Notes under the pieces: model-generated | The model's input: only the letters and a program-made list of their open reading frames with translations | Told to the model about the DNA's origin: nothing | Database searches by the model: none | Position numbers and translations under genes: made by a program | In this document: in pieces, positions 9,128 through 18,556 of the stretch | How the letters are laid out: every line of letters starts with the position of its first letter | How positions within the stretch are numbered: the first letter of the stretch is position 1 | Assembly (NCBI RefSeq): GCF_024341905.1 | Contig: NZ_BQXY01000005.1 | Coordinates: forward strand, 1 to 64,000 | DNA from: Clostridium folliculivorans | GTDB taxonomy: Bacteria > Bacillota > Clostridia > Clostridiales > Clostridiaceae | Length of the DNA: 64,000 nt | Direction of reading: 5' to 3'

Positions 9128-10469
9128 GATTAAACGTATTGGTCTCATAAGTTTACTTATAATAATATTTTTTTATAATAGTTGCAGTGCAGCTGAAAAA
9201 AAAGTTTTAATCCTGTACGATTCTTATAAAACTTTTGCCAGCGATTATAGCAACTTAAATAATATAATAAAGCTGATAATGTCATCTAAGACTGTAGATA
9301 TACAAGTTAATAAGCTGAATTCAAGTGTGCATAATATTAATGAATATGATAATTTAATTGTCCTTAATAATGAAAATAATGATTACAGTAGAAATACATG
9401 TGAAAAGTTAAGTTCGTATAAGGGGAATATTTTATGGTTTAATGATAACTGCCATGAAGTAAAAGAAGCTGTTAAAAATATTCATATGGGAGCAGCAAAA
9501 ATAGCTGTTTTCAAATCAAGTGTAGATGACTATAGAGTCAGAAAATTAATTATTGATGAAATACAAGATAGCAGTAATCCTAAAAATCAAAAGTACTTAA
9601 TTTTGAATAAGGTATATCCATTTATAGATCTTAATGAATTTGTAGAAAAAGTAGATTTTTTATATGACAAAGGGATACCGTTTATTTGTGAAGCCATGCC
9701 TGTTTATGAAAATATAGATTTTGTTTCTATGAAAAAGTTTGGAGAAGCACTAAGATATGCTCAAAGTAAGGGTGGGAGAGTAATATTAAAATCTCCTATA
9801 TTTTATATGGGAGATCCTAGTGGTGAAGAAGTAATGGAAAGAACTCAATTGGCATTTACTAACTATTTAAAATATCAAGTATATCCAATAGCATTTAGTA
9901 TACCAGATAGCTGGATTTATAAGGAGGAGTATCATCCGATAATAAGTATTTCTGACACTATAGTAGTGGAGAAAGAACAAAATCTTAACATACTTGATTT
10001 TGAAAACTTACATATTGAGGCTTATAAAAAGGTTATGGAGAAGTTTGATATTGGTAATATAGAAGCTATCAAAAAACAGATGAATCCTGTAGGGGTGGCC
10101 ATAAGCTCGGATTATAGCTTATCAGAATTTAAAGAAAAGATAAATAATATTACTGATAAAGGAATAAAGTTTGACGACATATGTGAAGTAGAAAGCAGAG
10201 TTAAATTAAAAGAAAATGAGATAGCTAATAAAGAAAATAATATCTATTTAAATAATATCTTGCAATTTCAAGGGAGGTTTTTATCTAAGGCTGAACTAGA
10301 GGAAATTTACTCGCAAGATAAAACAAAGGAAATAAAAGATGGAAGTTCACTTCTAGATATAAGCAAAATAAATAAGTTGATTCTTATTTTTACAATAGTT
10401 GTATGTGTAGTATTTGCTATAATTGCTTACTTTGGAGGAATTATTGATAGAAGAAAATATTTTAAATAA
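9117..10469 (+). CDS. YdaL-like DUF2334 protein (polysaccharide-deacetylase-related)
   Basis: 450 residues. Signal peptide or anchor at 5-25, a Cys near its end (NSCSAAE) that could be lipidated, and a C-terminal transmembrane helix (about 420-442). The middle follows the DUF2334 pattern: LNKVYPFIDLNEFVEKVDFL, GIPFICEAMPVYEN, and AQSKGGRVILKSPIFYM. In typical members I expect an acidic DDV-type motif and an HGYTHQ-type motif at the first and third places. Here they read NKV and KSPIFYM, so the metal ligands seem lost. It may act structurally rather than as a deacetylase. Embedded between the c-di-GMP receptor and the synthase; overlaps the former. Confidence 0.7.
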   Translation: MMCKIKRIGLISLLIIIFFYNSCSAAEKKVLILYDSYKTFASDYSNLNNIIKLIMSSKTVDIQVNKLNSSVHNINEYDNLIVLNNENNDYSRNTCEKLSSYKGNILWFNDNCHEVKEAVKNIHMGAAKIAVFKSSVDDYRVRKLIIDEIQDSSNPKNQKYLILNKVYPFIDLNEFVEKVDFLYDKGIPFICEAMPVYENIDFVSMKKFGEALRYAQSKGGRVILKSPIFYMGDPSGEEVMERTQLAFTNYLKYQVYPIAFSIPDSWIYKEEYHPIISISDTIVVEKEQNLNILDFENLHIEAYKKVMEKFDIGNIEAIKKQMNPVGVAISSDYSLSEFKEKINNITDKGIKFDDICEVESRVKLKENEIANKENNIYLNNILQFQGRFLSKAELEEIYSQDKTKEIKDGSSLLDISKINKLILIFTIVVCVVFAIIAYFGGIIDRRKYFK

Positions 10470-10483
10470 TGGAGTGATAATTA

Positions 10484-11734
10484 ATGACTGTATTTGATTA
10501 TGCTCTTATATATTCACTTTCTATAATTTGGATAGTTATATTTATAAATATTGTGCTAGTAATTGGCGGTTACAGATACTATCTAAGAACTTTGAAACTG
10601 CAGATGAAGAGACAACTTGACTATTATCCTTATATATCTATTATGGTGCCGGCGCATAATGAGAGTAAGGTTATAGAGAAAACTGTAAAAGCTTTAATGA
10701 ATTTTGAGTATCCAGTAGATAGATACGAAATAATAATAATAAATGATAATTCTAGTGATAACTCAGCAGAATTACTAAAGTCAATACAAATAAAAAATCC
10801 CCGAAATAATTTAATTATTATAAATACTGATGAGACAAATGGCGGAAAAGGAAAATCTAATGCACTTAATATTGGATTTCAAAGGAGTATAGGAGAATAC
10901 ATAGTTATATATGATGCTGATAATACTCCGGAAAAAACAGCGCTAAGATACTTAGTTGAGACTATAGAACAATCAGAAGAATTTGGAGCAGTCATAGGCA
11001 AATTTAGATGTAGAAATAAAAATAGAAATTTGTTAACTAGATTTATAAACATTGAGACTATAACCTTTCAATGGATGGCACAGGCCGGAAGATGGCAGTT
11101 TTTTAATTTATGCACTATTCCTGGAACTAATTTTATAATAAGAAGAAAAATAATTGAGCGTATGGGTGGTTGGGATACAAAAGCAGTTACAGAAGATACA
11201 GAGATAAGTTTTAGGATTTATAGAATGGGATATAAAATAAAGTTTATACCTCTTTCGGTAACTTGGGAACAGGAACCTGAAACACTAAGAGTATGGATAA
11301 AGCAAAGAACAAGATGGGCAAAAGGAAATACATATGTGGTAATTAAAAATATAAAGTATTTATTTAGCAGAAATTCAGGGGGAACTAGATTCGATATATT
11401 TTATTATGTAATGATATATTTCTTTTTTTTATCATCTGTCATATTGTCTGATGGATTGTTTATCTTGGGATTTACAGGAGCAGTAACTTTACATATTAGC
11501 GGATATAGTGTGGTGCTATGGATAATGGCTTACTCAGCTTTTGTTCTATCCATTTTAGTAGCTATATCTACGGAGAAAGGTGAATTAAATATAAAGAATT
11601 TTTTTGTGATATTACTTATGTATTTTACTTACTGCAAGTTGTGGACTGTAGTAGCTGCTCTTGGCTTTTATAATTATCTAAAAGATACAGTGCTAAAAAG
11701 AGAAGCAAAGTGGTATAAGACGGAGAGGTTTTAG
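10484..11734 (+). CDS. YdaM-like family 2 glycosyltransferase (processive polysaccharide synthase)
   Basis: 416 residues. An N-terminal transmembrane helix (about 8-28) is followed by a GT2 domain with MVPAHNES, the DxD-type YDADNT, a TED catalytic-base motif (AVTEDTEISFR) and QRTRWAKG, the QxxRW signature of processive cellulose- or hyaluronan-type synthases. Several transmembrane helices follow (about 305-400). No PilZ domain is present, unlike BcsA, so c-di-GMP control must come from another protein, presumably the degenerate-GGDEF partner. Starts 14 bases after the previous stop. Sugar substrate unknown. Confidence 0.82.
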   Translation: MTVFDYALIYSLSIIWIVIFINIVLVIGGYRYYLRTLKLQMKRQLDYYPYISIMVPAHNESKVIEKTVKALMNFEYPVDRYEIIIINDNSSDNSAELLKSIQIKNPRNNLIIINTDETNGGKGKSNALNIGFQRSIGEYIVIYDADNTPEKTALRYLVETIEQSEEFGAVIGKFRCRNKNRNLLTRFINIETITFQWMAQAGRWQFFNLCTIPGTNFIIRRKIIERMGGWDTKAVTEDTEISFRIYRMGYKIKFIPLSVTWEQEPETLRVWIKQRTRWAKGNTYVVIKNIKYLFSRNSGGTRFDIFYYVMIYFFFLSSVILSDGLFILGFTGAVTLHISGYSVVLWIMAYSAFVLSILVAISTEKGELNIKNFFVILLMYFTYCKLWTVVAALGFYNYLKDTVLKREAKWYKTERF

Positions 11735-11844
11735 TATGGTGAAAGCTATGTATACAAAGCTTAAAACAGAATAAGTATTATAGTTTTTTGTAATCTAAGA
11801 CATGACTAGAAGACTATAAGCTCTATATCAATGGAGGGACAGTA

Positions 11845-14001
11845 ATGAACTTAGAATGGTTTTATAAAAAGTTGAGTTTTATAATGGTTTTCATTTTTAT
11901 TTTGATAAATACTCAAAGCCCAATTAATAAAATGCCTGGTGTATATGCTGCTGAAAATCAGTTGGTAGACTATACTAATTTTGCTAACGAGCCTAATAGT
12001 GATAATTTTAAAAGAGTTGATATAGGAAATGATGTCGTTCTTAAAGGAACTTTTGCAAGTCACAATATGTACATTGATATAAATAAATGGTGGGATGTTC
12101 AAAGTATAGATGTAAATTTACTTTTAAGTATAAATCAGATTGTAGATCAAGAAAAAAATGCATCCATTACATGCTTACTAAATGGAGTGCCTTTTTATTC
12201 AAGTAAAATAAGTTATAATCCAGAGGTGGAAGATCAAAATTTTAAAATTAGTATACCTAAAAGATTAATAAAGGTAGGTGGAAATGAATTTGTAATTCAG
12301 GCCTATTGTAGAGTTTCAGATAAGCCCTGTGATGATGATATAAATAATGCTAATTGGATGACTTTATCAAGTAAGTCAAATATATTGATTAATTTTAAAG
12401 AGAAGGGTATAAGTAATAGCATTGATCAATTTCCATATCCATTTTTCAGGATAAACGAAAATAAAGTTTCTAATTGCATTATATTAGTACCAGATAATTA
12501 TACAGATACTGATATGACAGCTGCATTAATGTTGTCAACATACTTTGGAGGTCTAAGTACAAGTGGAGATTATAGAATAGATATAAATAGGTATTCTGAA
12601 GATGTTGATAAAACAGATAAAGATATAATATATATAGGAAGTTATAATAACATACCAAATGAAATTAAAAATAATTATGATCAAATACAAGACTTTGATT
12701 ATAAAAATGCTGCATTAATAAAAAAGGCTAAATCACCCTTTTCAAAAAGTGATATTCGAAAGAGTTTAATAATTATTTCTGATAATGATTCACTGAGGTT
12801 AAAGTCTGTAATAGCTCTCATGAATAGCAACTTAACTAGTCAAGTCTATTCGGATACTCTAAAGATAGATTCTAATACTAAAGTAGAGGTTAAAAATGAA
12901 AGTATGAAAAGCAATATTACTTTTAATGACCTTGGAATAGGTGATATACTTCTTCAAGGACCTTTTAGAAAAAGCAGTACCATATCCTATTCACTACCTA
13001 AGAATAGGGTGCTAAGCAATGGATCAAAGATATCCCTTGTTACAAGATACTCAGAAAATCTTGATTTTTCTAAATCACTTCTCACTGTTTTTGTGAATGG
13101 AATTCCAATAGGTAGTAGGAAGCTTGATAAAGCAAAGGCTAATGGAGATACTTTTGAATTAAATATACCAAGTAATATAAGTAAAACCAATTATATAGAA
13201 ATAAATATAGTTTTTGACTTAGAACTAGAAAATTACTACTGTGAACAGAGGCATCAGGAAACACCTTGGGCAGTAGTAGCCAATATATCTACTCTATATT
13301 TACCTACAAAAGAAGTATCAAGTTATAAATTTGAAACATATCCTAGTCCTTATTTAATTAATAATAAGTTTAATAATACAGCATTGATAGTGCCTGACAA
13401 TCTATCTTCAAATGAAATAAGATCATTGTCGCATATGTTTTCATATATAGGAAATGGAACAAGTTTAAGTGATGGTAGTTTTAAAGTTGTTAGGGCTAGT
13501 AAATTTGATGATCAGTATAAAAATATGAACTTAATATTATACGGTATTGCTAAAGAGAATCCAATTATTAAACAAATAAATGAAAAGCTATGGTTTAAAT
13601 ATAACACTGAGTATAATAAGTTTTTATCAAATGAAAAGTTGTTTTTAGAAGAAGAATATGCGAGCAATATAGCAGTTTTTCAATTCGATATATCACCATT
13701 TAATAAGCAATGTTCGCTTTTAGTACTAACGTCACCGAATAAGAATATACTAACTGAATCTATACTATACTTATCTTCTTCTAAGTTGTTACCAAAGCTA
13801 ATAGGAGATAGTGCTGTTGTTGATAAGTTTGGAAATTTGAGAACGTTTAGATTTAAGAAAGATATTAGCGAACCTGCATACGAAAAAATAAGAAATTTAG
13901 ATGTTGAATCAAAAAACTTTATAATCTTTGTTAGTTTGTTTTTAATATTTATAATTACGGCTACAGGCCTATTTTTTATAAAAAATAGAAAAAGAAAATA
14001 A
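11845..14001 (+). CDS. YdaN/BcsB-like polysaccharide synthase accessory protein
   Basis: 718 residues. Signal peptide at about 10-37 (cleavage near VYAAENQ), a long extracytoplasmic region with two similar halves (each with a jelly-roll-like part and a part containing NCIILVPDNYT or NTALIVPDNLS), and one C-terminal transmembrane helix (about 690-712) ending in KNRKRK. This is the BcsB layout, in which the protein docks on the synthase and guides the polymer across the cell surface. It closes the ydaK-L-M-N-like operon. The GH8-type hydrolase usually found in ydaJ/pss/bcs loci is absent from the window. Confidence 0.75.
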   Translation: MNLEWFYKKLSFIMVFIFILINTQSPINKMPGVYAAENQLVDYTNFANEPNSDNFKRVDIGNDVVLKGTFASHNMYIDINKWWDVQSIDVNLLLSINQIVDQEKNASITCLLNGVPFYSSKISYNPEVEDQNFKISIPKRLIKVGGNEFVIQAYCRVSDKPCDDDINNANWMTLSSKSNILINFKEKGISNSIDQFPYPFFRINENKVSNCIILVPDNYTDTDMTAALMLSTYFGGLSTSGDYRIDINRYSEDVDKTDKDIIYIGSYNNIPNEIKNNYDQIQDFDYKNAALIKKAKSPFSKSDIRKSLIIISDNDSLRLKSVIALMNSNLTSQVYSDTLKIDSNTKVEVKNESMKSNITFNDLGIGDILLQGPFRKSSTISYSLPKNRVLSNGSKISLVTRYSENLDFSKSLLTVFVNGIPIGSRKLDKAKANGDTFELNIPSNISKTNYIEINIVFDLELENYYCEQRHQETPWAVVANISTLYLPTKEVSSYKFETYPSPYLINNKFNNTALIVPDNLSSNEIRSLSHMFSYIGNGTSLSDGSFKVVRASKFDDQYKNMNLILYGIAKENPIIKQINEKLWFKYNTEYNKFLSNEKLFLEEEYASNIAVFQFDISPFNKQCSLLVLTSPNKNILTESILYLSSSKLLPKLIGDSAVVDKFGNLRTFRFKKDISEPAYEKIRNLDVESKNFIIFVSLFLIFIITATGLFFIKNRKRK

Positions 14002-14058
14002 CAAAAAATTATGCTTATATGAACTGGATAAAATGGAATTTATTGTTGAATAAAAAAC

Positions 14059-14087
14059 TTGCTTAATATTTCTATGTATGTTATACT
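14059..14087 (+). promoter_or_regulatory. Sigma-A promoter of the zinc-ribbon gene
   Basis: TTGCTT (14059-14064), a 17-base spacer and TATACT (14082-14087). The implied leader is about 120 bases, long for a 55-residue protein. It contains TGTGATAATTTTTATCGCA, a possible small hairpin at the very 5' end. Confidence 0.6.
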
Positions 14088-14215
14088 GAATGCGTTGTGA
14101 TAATTTTTATCGCAAACACAAAGATTTAATTAATATGATTGAACATTACCTTTTTAGGCGTATAGTAATCTATTTTTAAATCTTAAATATATGAATAAAA
14201 AGGAGAAATGTTCAA

Positions 14216-14383
14216 ATGGCAGATAAGACTTTAGTTTGCAAAGATTGTTCAAAAGAATTTGTTTTCACAGAAGGAGAACAAGCATTCTACAAAGAAAAAG
14301 GATTCGAAAACGAACCACAAAGATGCCCAGATTGTAGAAGAGCAAGAAAGCAACAAAACAACAACAGAGGATTCAGAAGATAA
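14216..14383 (+). CDS. Small zinc-ribbon protein, 55 residues
   Basis: AAAAAGGAGA lies upstream of the ATG. The protein MADKTLVCKDCSKEFVFTEG has CxxC near residues 8-11 and a second CPDC at 37-40, a four-cysteine zinc ribbon, followed by a basic, Asn-rich tail (RRARKQQNNNRGFRR) suited to nucleic-acid binding. It matches the widespread clostridial zinc-ribbon small proteins of unknown role. It has its own promoter and terminator. The regular codon choice suggests high expression. Confidence 0.85.
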   Translation: MADKTLVCKDCSKEFVFTEGEQAFYKEKGFENEPQRCPDCRRARKQQNNNRGFRR

Positions 14384-14400
14384 TAATTGACTGAATATAG

Positions 14401-14440
14401 GCTATCTAGAAGATTTAGTTCTTTTAGGTAGCTTTTTTAT
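14401..14440 (+). terminator. Terminator after the zinc-ribbon gene
   Basis: GCTATCTAGAAG (14401-14412) pairs with CTTTTAGGTAGC (14421-14432), followed by TTTTTTA. Confidence 0.75.
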
Positions 14441-14560
14441 TGTAACGGAAAGTATAAAAGTTTTATGCCGTCTAACCCTATAAATTTCAATGAGTTTGCA
14501 AGACTTTTATGAGGATACAGTAAAAAATAAGACTTATTCGCCTGCCGATTTTTCCTATCA
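14439..14560 (+). repeat. Family-B dispersed repeat, copy 1
   Basis: The left arm (TGTAACGGAAAGTATAAAAG) and a right arm (ACTTTTATGAGGATACAGTA) form an imperfect palindrome, followed by GACTTATTCGCCTG. Related copies lie at 45886-46057, 49731-49870 and 54239-54343. The remaining bases up to 14948 hold no gene or clear signal. Confidence 0.6.
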
Positions 14561-14948
14561 AAATATGTTTAGTATTTTTCTTTAATAGGTGCATGCATAT
14601 GGACAATCAATATAAGGTTTCTTATTAAATTAGCTACAATAAAATTTAAAAGTATAGTCTTAATAGTAATTAATTCCTATATATAAAACAATGATTAACT
14701 GCTAAAATCTATATGGGAGTGTTATTGATTATATTATGGAAATTTGCATTAAACTTTGATAATATCATATAGTTCTGTAAAAAAACACATCATATATAAT
14801 TTGATGGCATTGAGAAAAGGGCATATATATGAATGCTTAAAATATAAAAAATAAGATATTTTTACTTTAGACATGTGTTAAAAAGTGGTAAGGTTATATG
14901 TGGAATGTACTAAGAATATAATTATAAGTTTATAGTGGGGAGTTTTTA

Positions 14949-17900
14949 ATGAATTATTTTAAGTCGCAAAAATTTAAATTATTAATTATGCTTTCTATTA
15001 CATTATTAGTTTTTGGATACTTAATTGTAGATAGTATAAACGTAAATAAAGGTGATAACAGATTTCCTGAAGCTAATTCGGGAGTGATTGACTTTACACA
15101 TTGGAACTTCAAAAATAATAGATTAATAAATTTAAATGGCCAATGGGAATTCTATAAAGATAAGTTAATTAGCCCCGAGGAATTTGAAATAGCACTTATT
15201 AATAGTAATAAGCAGTTTTCAACAGTGCCAGGTATATTTGCCACACAAGGCTACGGGACATATAGATTGAAAGTGTTAGTTAATAATCCAAATGACATAT
15301 ATTCTATTAAGATAGATTATATCCAAAGTGCCTATAAGCTTTGGGTTAATAACAGTTTAGTGATGAGTAACGGAGTAGTGGGAAGTAGCAAGGAGGCAAT
15401 GACTCCGCAGCTTCTCCCTAAGATGGGAACGTTTAGTCCAAATAGTAAAGAATTTTATATAACATTGCAGGTAAGCAACTATTATAGTGAGCTTGGTTTT
15501 ATAGACAATATAGTTATGGGAGATAATCAGGTCGTAAGTAGCTACAGAGATAAAAAGCTAGCTTTTGACTTGTTTGTTTTAGGAAGTACTTTTATTGCGG
15601 TGTTGTACAATTTAGGGGTCTATGTTAAGAGAAGAAAAGATAAGGCACCATTATATTTTGCTATAGTATGCTTATTCATTGCAATAAGAACTATGTTTAT
15701 TGGAGAAAGATTTTTTATTATGCTTTTTCCTAACTTTAGTTATCAAATTGCTGTAAAAATAATGGTACTTACTTTTTATATGTATATACCCTTTATTGTT
15801 TTGTTTATAAATAAGTGCTATGGAGAAATACTGTTAAAAGATTTAGTTAAAATCTCTACGGTTACTGCATTTTTATATACCTTTATTGCAGTTGTAAGCC
15901 CTATAAAATACTATCTGCAGTATATAATACCCTTTGAGGGGTTTGCACTAGGTATGCTTCTGTATATGATGTATATGATATCAAAAACTCATATTTCCAG
16001 TGGTAAGCCTGACTACATAGCCTTAGTTGGATTGTTTGCATTATTTATATCAAGAGTTAATGATATATTGTATGAATATAGTATTATAATATCCACGTCC
16101 TTAGCTCCTCTTGGAACTCTAGTATTTATTATAGCTAATTATTATGTACTAGCTGGTAGACAATCAAATGCCTATAATAGTTTAGAGATAGCTAGAGAAA
16201 AACTTGAATCTATAAATAAGTTAAAGGATGATTTTTTTGCGATAACATCACATGAGCTTAAGACACCCATTAGTGGTATAGTAGGCTTATCTGAAAGTCT
16301 GATTAATAAGAATATATTAAATGCTGAAGATCAAAGCAGTATTAACTTGATTAACTTAAGTGTTAAGAGGCTAGCGAATCTAGTAGAAGACATGACTTTG
16401 TTTTCTAGACTAAAGAATAACAATATTAAACTTCACAAAAAGCCAATAAAGATAAATAGAATGGTAGATAATGTGATAAGATTTTTAGAGACATCAGTTG
16501 GGAAAAAAGAAATAAAGATAATTAATTTGATAGATAAAGATGTCCCATACATAGTTGCAGATGAAAATAGGATTCAGCAAATATTTTATAATTTGATTTC
16601 TAATAGCATTAAATTCACACATACAGGTAATATAGTTATATCGTACGTATGTAACGAAGAGCATATAGAAGTTTCAGTGGAGGATCAAGGGATTGGTATC
16701 CCTAAGGACAAGCTACAGGATATATTTAAAATTTACGAGCAAGTTGAAGGAGTTTCATCCAATTATGGAGGAACAGGGATAGGGTTATATATAACAAAAC
16801 AACTTGTAGAGTTACATAAAGGTAGTATAAATGCATCTTCAGATTTCGGTAAAGGAAGTAAGTTTACATTTTCAATTCCGTTAGCAACTGGTGATATAAT
16901 TCCTTATGGAGTGGATGTGTTAAACAACGATTTTGCCTACGAAGTTTCTTATGACGAATTAGAAACTAATAAAAATGACTATAATTATGGATATATGGAA
17001 GAAAAAGCTTCTAACACTTCGTATATAAACAATATAGGACATTCATATAAGATTTTAGTGGTTGATGATGAGTATATTAATCAAAAAGTACTAGAAAATT
17101 ATTTAAGTGAAATTTCTGAAGATATTTTGATAGCTTCAAATGGAAATGAAGCGTTGGATATATTGGAATTAAATGAAGATATAGATTTAGTTATTCTAGA
17201 TATGATGATGCCAGATCTTTTAGGGTATGAGGTTTCGGAAAACATAAGGAAGAAAAAGAACATATTTGAGTTGCCTATACTTATTATGACGGCTGATAGG
17301 AGAATAGAGAGTTTAATTTCATCCTTTGAGTGCGGTGCTAATGATTACTTAAATAAACCCTTTGACAAGACTGAATTGTTAGCTAGAGTAACTACTTTAT
17401 TAACGCTTAAGAGCAAGGTAAAAGAAGCTCTTAACTTATCAAATCAAGTTATAGCTGCTAATAAGGAAGTTAAATCTTTAAGTGAACAAAATGTTGAGAA
17501 CAATAAAAAAGTAGAAGCTCTTATGGAATATGATAAGATAAAGACGGAATTTTTTACAAATATATCTCATGAATTAAAAACTCCGCTAAATGTAATTTCA
17601 AGTACTATCCAATTATTAGAGTCTTTGGATAGAAATAAGCAATTAGGAGATGAAAAAATTAAGTATTATTTCAAGATTATGAATCAAAACTCATTGAGAC
17701 TTCTAAGGCTTATAAACAACCTTATAGATACTACCAAAATTGATGGAGGATATATAGGGTTAAATCTTAAGAATGATAATATAGTATATGTTGTTGAAGA
17801 GATATGCCAATCAGTAACAGAGTATGGTAATGCAAAAGAGATTGAAATTATCTTCGATACAGATATTGAAGAGAAGATAATGGCTTTTGATGAGGAAAAG

Positions 17901-18332
17901 ATAGAAAGAATTATATTAAATATTCTTTCAAATGCGGTTAAATTCACAAAAGAAGGCGGAAGTATATTTATAAATATATATGATAAAAATGATAATGTAG
18001 AGATCTCTATTAAGGATACGGGAATAGGAATTCCAAAAGAGTTAACAGAGTATATATTTGAGCGTTTTGCACAAATAGATAAGTCGATAACAAGACAAAA
18101 TGAAGGCAGTGGTATAGGGTTAGCTCTAGTAAAATCTTTGGTAGAAATGCATGAAGGTACCATAAGAGTAGTTAGTGAAGTAGGACTCGGCAGTGAGTTT
18201 ATTATAAATCTTCCAGTGAGAATTCTCCAAGGAGAGGATATGAACTCTATAGCATATAAACAAATTAGAGAAGAATCTAAGCTAAAGTATGATAAGAGCT
18301 TATCTATTGAGTTCTCTGATATATATTTATAA
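14949..18332 (+). CDS. Hybrid sensor kinase: 7TMR-DISM sensor, HK-REC-HK
   Basis: 1127 residues. An N-terminal helix (about 10-28) is followed by an extracellular jelly-roll-like domain (about 45-195, WEFYKD, YGTYRLKV), seven transmembrane helices (about 205-400), a HisKA motif SHELKTP (His about 435) and an ATPase with GIGIPKDKL and GTGIGLY. A receiver (about 702-820) follows, with VVDDE, phospho-acceptor in VILDMMMPD (about 750) and NKPFDKTEL. A coiled coil leads to a second complete kinase (SHELKTP, His about 873; DTGIGIPKE; GSGIGLAL). The HK-REC-HK order is unusual. No response-regulator or output gene is adjacent, so it presumably phosphorylates a distant regulator. The 7TMR-DISM ligand is often a carbohydrate or small molecule but is unknown here. 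Confidence 0.88.
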   Translation: MNYFKSQKFKLLIMLSITLLVFGYLIVDSINVNKGDNRFPEANSGVIDFTHWNFKNNRLINLNGQWEFYKDKLISPEEFEIALINSNKQFSTVPGIFATQGYGTYRLKVLVNNPNDIYSIKIDYIQSAYKLWVNNSLVMSNGVVGSSKEAMTPQLLPKMGTFSPNSKEFYITLQVSNYYSELGFIDNIVMGDNQVVSSYRDKKLAFDLFVLGSTFIAVLYNLGVYVKRRKDKAPLYFAIVCLFIAIRTMFIGERFFIMLFPNFSYQIAVKIMVLTFYMYIPFIVLFINKCYGEILLKDLVKISTVTAFLYTFIAVVSPIKYYLQYIIPFEGFALGMLLYMMYMISKTHISSGKPDYIALVGLFALFISRVNDILYEYSIIISTSLAPLGTLVFIIANYYVLAGRQSNAYNSLEIAREKLESINKLKDDFFAITSHELKTPISGIVGLSESLINKNILNAEDQSSINLINLSVKRLANLVEDMTLFSRLKNNNIKLHKKPIKINRMVDNVIRFLETSVGKKEIKIINLIDKDVPYIVADENRIQQIFYNLISNSIKFTHTGNIVISYVCNEEHIEVSVEDQGIGIPKDKLQDIFKIYEQVEGVSSNYGGTGIGLYITKQLVELHKGSINASSDFGKGSKFTFSIPLATGDIIPYGVDVLNNDFAYEVSYDELETNKNDYNYGYMEEKASNTSYINNIGHSYKILVVDDEYINQKVLENYLSEISEDILIASNGNEALDILELNEDIDLVILDMMMPDLLGYEVSENIRKKKNIFELPILIMTADRRIESLISSFECGANDYLNKPFDKTELLARVTTLLTLKSKVKEALNLSNQVIAANKEVKSLSEQNVENNKKVEALMEYDKIKTEFFTNISHELKTPLNVISSTIQLLESLDRNKQLGDEKIKYYFKIMNQNSLRLLRLINNLIDTTKIDGGYIGLNLKNDNIVYVVEEICQSVTEYGNAKEIEIIFDTDIEEKIMAFDEEKIERIILNILSNAVKFTKEGGSIFINIYDKNDNVEISIKDTGIGIPKELTEYIFERFAQIDKSITRQNEGSGIGLALVKSLVEMHEGTIRVVSEVGLGSEFIINLPVRILQGEDMNSIAYKQIREESKLKYDKSLSIEFSDIYL

Positions 18333-18556
18333 TGTATGCTTAAGCACTGTATTGAAATTAACGTATTATTTCTATGACGTTTTGATAGAGTTTGCAAAAA
18401 ATAAATATGATTTGAGTTTATCTATAGTGACAGTTTGAATATTAACTGCATAGATGAAAAGAAAATATGGATGTTAATTTAGGGATTATGTATATATAAT
18501 TATACAGTGAAAAAATTTATAAGAAAGTATTTAACAAACAAAGAGGTTAATGATAG

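Noticed and set aside
17684..18397. 237-codon minus-strand open frame under the hybrid kinase
   Set aside because: Shadow of conserved HATPase motifs on the plus strand, with no ribosome binding site.
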